Shown one piece after another: positions 8,838-9,553 of a stretch of DNA of 9,553 nucleotides. Made by a program: the position numbers and the translations under genes. The notes under the pieces were generated by a model. That model worked only from the letters and a program-made list of their open reading frames with translations, did no database searches and was not told where the DNA came from. Numbering within the stretch: position 1 is the first letter of the stretch; each line of letters begins with the position of its first letter. This DNA comes from Actinomycetes bacterium (lineage in GTDB: Bacteria; Actinomycetota; Actinomycetes; Propionibacteriales; Propionibacteriaceae): assembly GCA_023387135.1 (NCBI GenBank), contig JAEWIK010000147.1, forward strand, positions 1 to 9,553, read 5' to 3'.

Positions 8838-8913
8838 ACACAGAAACCTGCACCCCTGACGGTTTTAGTCGCCGCCCTCGGACTCAGGTGCGAGCCGCGT
8901 CCGTTCCCGGCCG

Positions 8914-8942
8914 CCGGCGCGTCGTGCGGGTAGTCGCGCCGG
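8914..8942 (-). terminator. Candidate terminator hairpin after arr
   Basis: A perfect 8-bp stem, CCGGCGCG (8914-8921) with CGCGCCGG (8935-8942), closes a 13-nt loop and begins directly after the arr stop codon. There is no T-run, so it would be a GC-only hairpin of the kind often seen in actinobacteria. Confidence 0.42.
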
Positions 8943-8943
8943 G

Positions 8944-9369
8944 TCAGTCCTCGATCTGGGCGGCGCCCCGGCGGCGGAGGGCTTCCAGACCGTCCAGCAT
9001 GGCCTGCAGCTTCTCAGGGGAGTGCCCGGTCCAGCCCTGCAGTTCCTCGACGACCCGCAACGGGTCACGGCTGCGGAACGAGTGGGTGGGGTTGCCCGGG
9101 AACTTCTTGTCGGTGACGTTGGGATCGTCCTCGTACGGCCCGGTCGGCTCGACCACGTAGATGCGGCCGGGCCCGTCCCCGGCCGCCAGTTCGGCGCCCC
9201 AGGCCGCGGCGTCGAGGGTCGCGGTGAAGTAGACGTAGTTCATCGTCCGGCCCTGCTCGAAGTTCGACTCGCGGCCGGGCACCAGCAGGTCGCCCGCCGC
9301 CAGGTCGGCCTTCGTCCCGTGCAGGAAGACACCTTGTTGGTACACCTCGAACGGCACCGGTTCACTCAT
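8944..9369 (-). CDS. arr: NAD+--rifampin ADP-ribosyltransferase
   Basis: Cytoplasmic enzyme that moves ADP-ribose from NAD+ to the C23 hydroxyl of rifamycins and so inactivates them. The 141 residues compare with about 143 in Mycobacterium smegmatis Arr. Features in order: LHGTKADLAAGDLL (16-29) with H17, YVYFTATLDAAAWGAELA (45-62) with Y47, IYVVEPTGPYEDDPN (70-84) with D82, and DKKFPGNPTHSFRSRDPLRVV (87-107). H17, Y47 and D82 align with the NAD-binding and catalytic triad H19-Y49-D84 of the mycobacterial enzyme. ATG 9369 is chosen because MSEPVPFEVY begins the conserved part; an ATG 13 codons upstream would start inside the preceding hairpin. Composition matches the neighbours and no integron or mobile element is near, so it looks like a resident chromosomal gene. 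Function is inferred from strong similarity. Confidence 0.95.
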   Translation of the reverse strand: MSEPVPFEVYQQGVFLHGTKADLAAGDLLVPGRESNFEQGRTMNYVYFTATLDAAAWGAELAAGDGPGRIYVVEPTGPYEDDPNVTDKKFPGNPTHSFRSRDPLRVVEELQGWTGHSPEKLQAMLDGLEALRRRGAAQIED

Positions 9370-9375
9370 GTCGCC

Positions 9376-9414
9376 CCACGCTAGCCCCCGTGGGCCCGCG
9401 GGGGGCAAGCGTGG
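9376..9414 (-). terminator. Large stem-loop between fumarase and arr (terminator or arr leader element)
   Basis: A 14-position stem with a single T:T mismatch: CCACGCT (9376-9382) pairs with AGCGTGG (9408-9414), and GCCCCC (9384-9389) with GGGGGC (9401-9406). The loop is 11 nt (9390-9400). On the minus strand it ends 6 nt before the arr start codon and 42 nt after the upstream stop. It has no T-run. It may end fumarase transcription, block arr translation from read-through RNA, or both. Confidence 0.55.
9378..9408 (-). promoter_or_regulatory. Candidate arr promoter giving a leaderless transcript
   Basis: Read on the minus strand, TTGCCC (9408-9403) and TAGCGT (9383-9378) are separated by 19 nt and resemble -35 and -10 boxes. 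The predicted start at about 9372 leaves only 2-4 nt before the ATG at 9369, so the mRNA would be essentially leaderless. Both boxes lie inside the stem-loop. Confidence 0.33.
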
Positions 9415-9456
9415 ACGTCAGGTTCCGGCGCCGTCCTGCAGGTGAGGTCCCCGTCC

Positions 9457-9553
9457 CTACGACGACGTCGGGGCCGTCATGGCAGCGACGTCGAGTGCCT
9501 GGGCGAGCTGCTCCTCCGAGATCTCTCCGCGCTCGACGTAGCCGAGGTCGCGG
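9457..9553 (-). CDS. fumC: C-terminal fragment, probable class II fumarate hydratase (gene runs off the right edge)
   Basis: Only the last 31 residues are in the window, with a DLGYVERGEISEEQLAQALD core and an AAMTAPTSS end, then TAG at 9457-9459. This matches the small C-terminal domain of the fumarase/aspartase superfamily, where a helix with a Gly-x-(I/L)-(S/T)-E-E-(Q/E)-L pattern is followed by a short Asp-rich turn and a Met-Thr end. Class II fumarase (fumarate to malate in the TCA cycle) is the most likely member; aspartate ammonia-lyase is the main alternative. The signature catalytic loop lies outside the window. It is on the same strand as arr, 87 bp upstream of it, separated by the stem-loop at 9376-9414. 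Confidence 0.55.
   Translation of the reverse strand, partial: RDLGYVERGEISEEQLAQALDVAAMTAPTSS

Noticed and set aside
6889..8838. 649-codon plus-strand open frame opposite the GH3 gene
   Set aside because: Antisense shadow: biased composition and no recognisable domain, while the minus strand encodes a complete GH3 enzyme.

Overview
This is ordinary GC-rich chromosomal sequence, roughly 70 % G+C by eye, and it most resembles Actinomycetota. The evidence is very GC-rich third codon positions, GTG starts, a KorA with its gamma domain fused at the N-terminus, an MptB-type polyprenol-phosphomannose mannosyltransferase and a chromosomal Arr rifamycin ADP-ribosyltransferase. A member of the Propionibacteriaceae or a relative is a reasonable guess, but that is inference. 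I see no transposase, integrase, phage gene, CRISPR array or attachment-site repeat.

Layout from left to right. (1) Minus strand, 1-2284: korA then korB, the two subunits of 2-oxoglutarate:ferredoxin oxidoreductase. They are joined by a 4-base GTGA overlap, and korB runs off the left edge. (2) A 235-bp divergent control region. (3) Plus strand, 2520-4915: a membrane GT-C mannosyltransferase and a CoA hydratase/hydrolase-family enzyme, also joined by a GTGA overlap. (4) Minus strand, 4926-6281: yajQ then xthA (exonuclease III family); xthA ends only 10 bp from the CoA enzyme, tail to tail. (5) Plus strand, 6363-6444: tRNA-Tyr(GUA), sharing an 81-bp divergent spacer with yajQ, followed by a 14-bp perfect hairpin that can serve as a two-way terminator. 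(6) Minus strand, 6508-8781: a GH3 beta-glucosidase without a signal peptide. (7) Minus strand, 8944-9369: arr. (8) Minus strand, 9457-9553: the last 31 codons of a probable class II fumarase.

Functionally this is housekeeping: central carbon metabolism (KorAB, probable FumC), envelope mannan synthesis, acyl-CoA metabolism, DNA repair, sugar hydrolysis and an intrinsic antibiotic-modifying enzyme. Nothing I see amounts to a new multi-gene system. The points most worth a second look are a 14-bp stem-loop that contains the arr promoter-like -10 box and ends 6 nt before its start codon, the tight translational coupling of a mannosyltransferase to a CoA-ester enzyme, and an unusual active-site loop in that enzyme.
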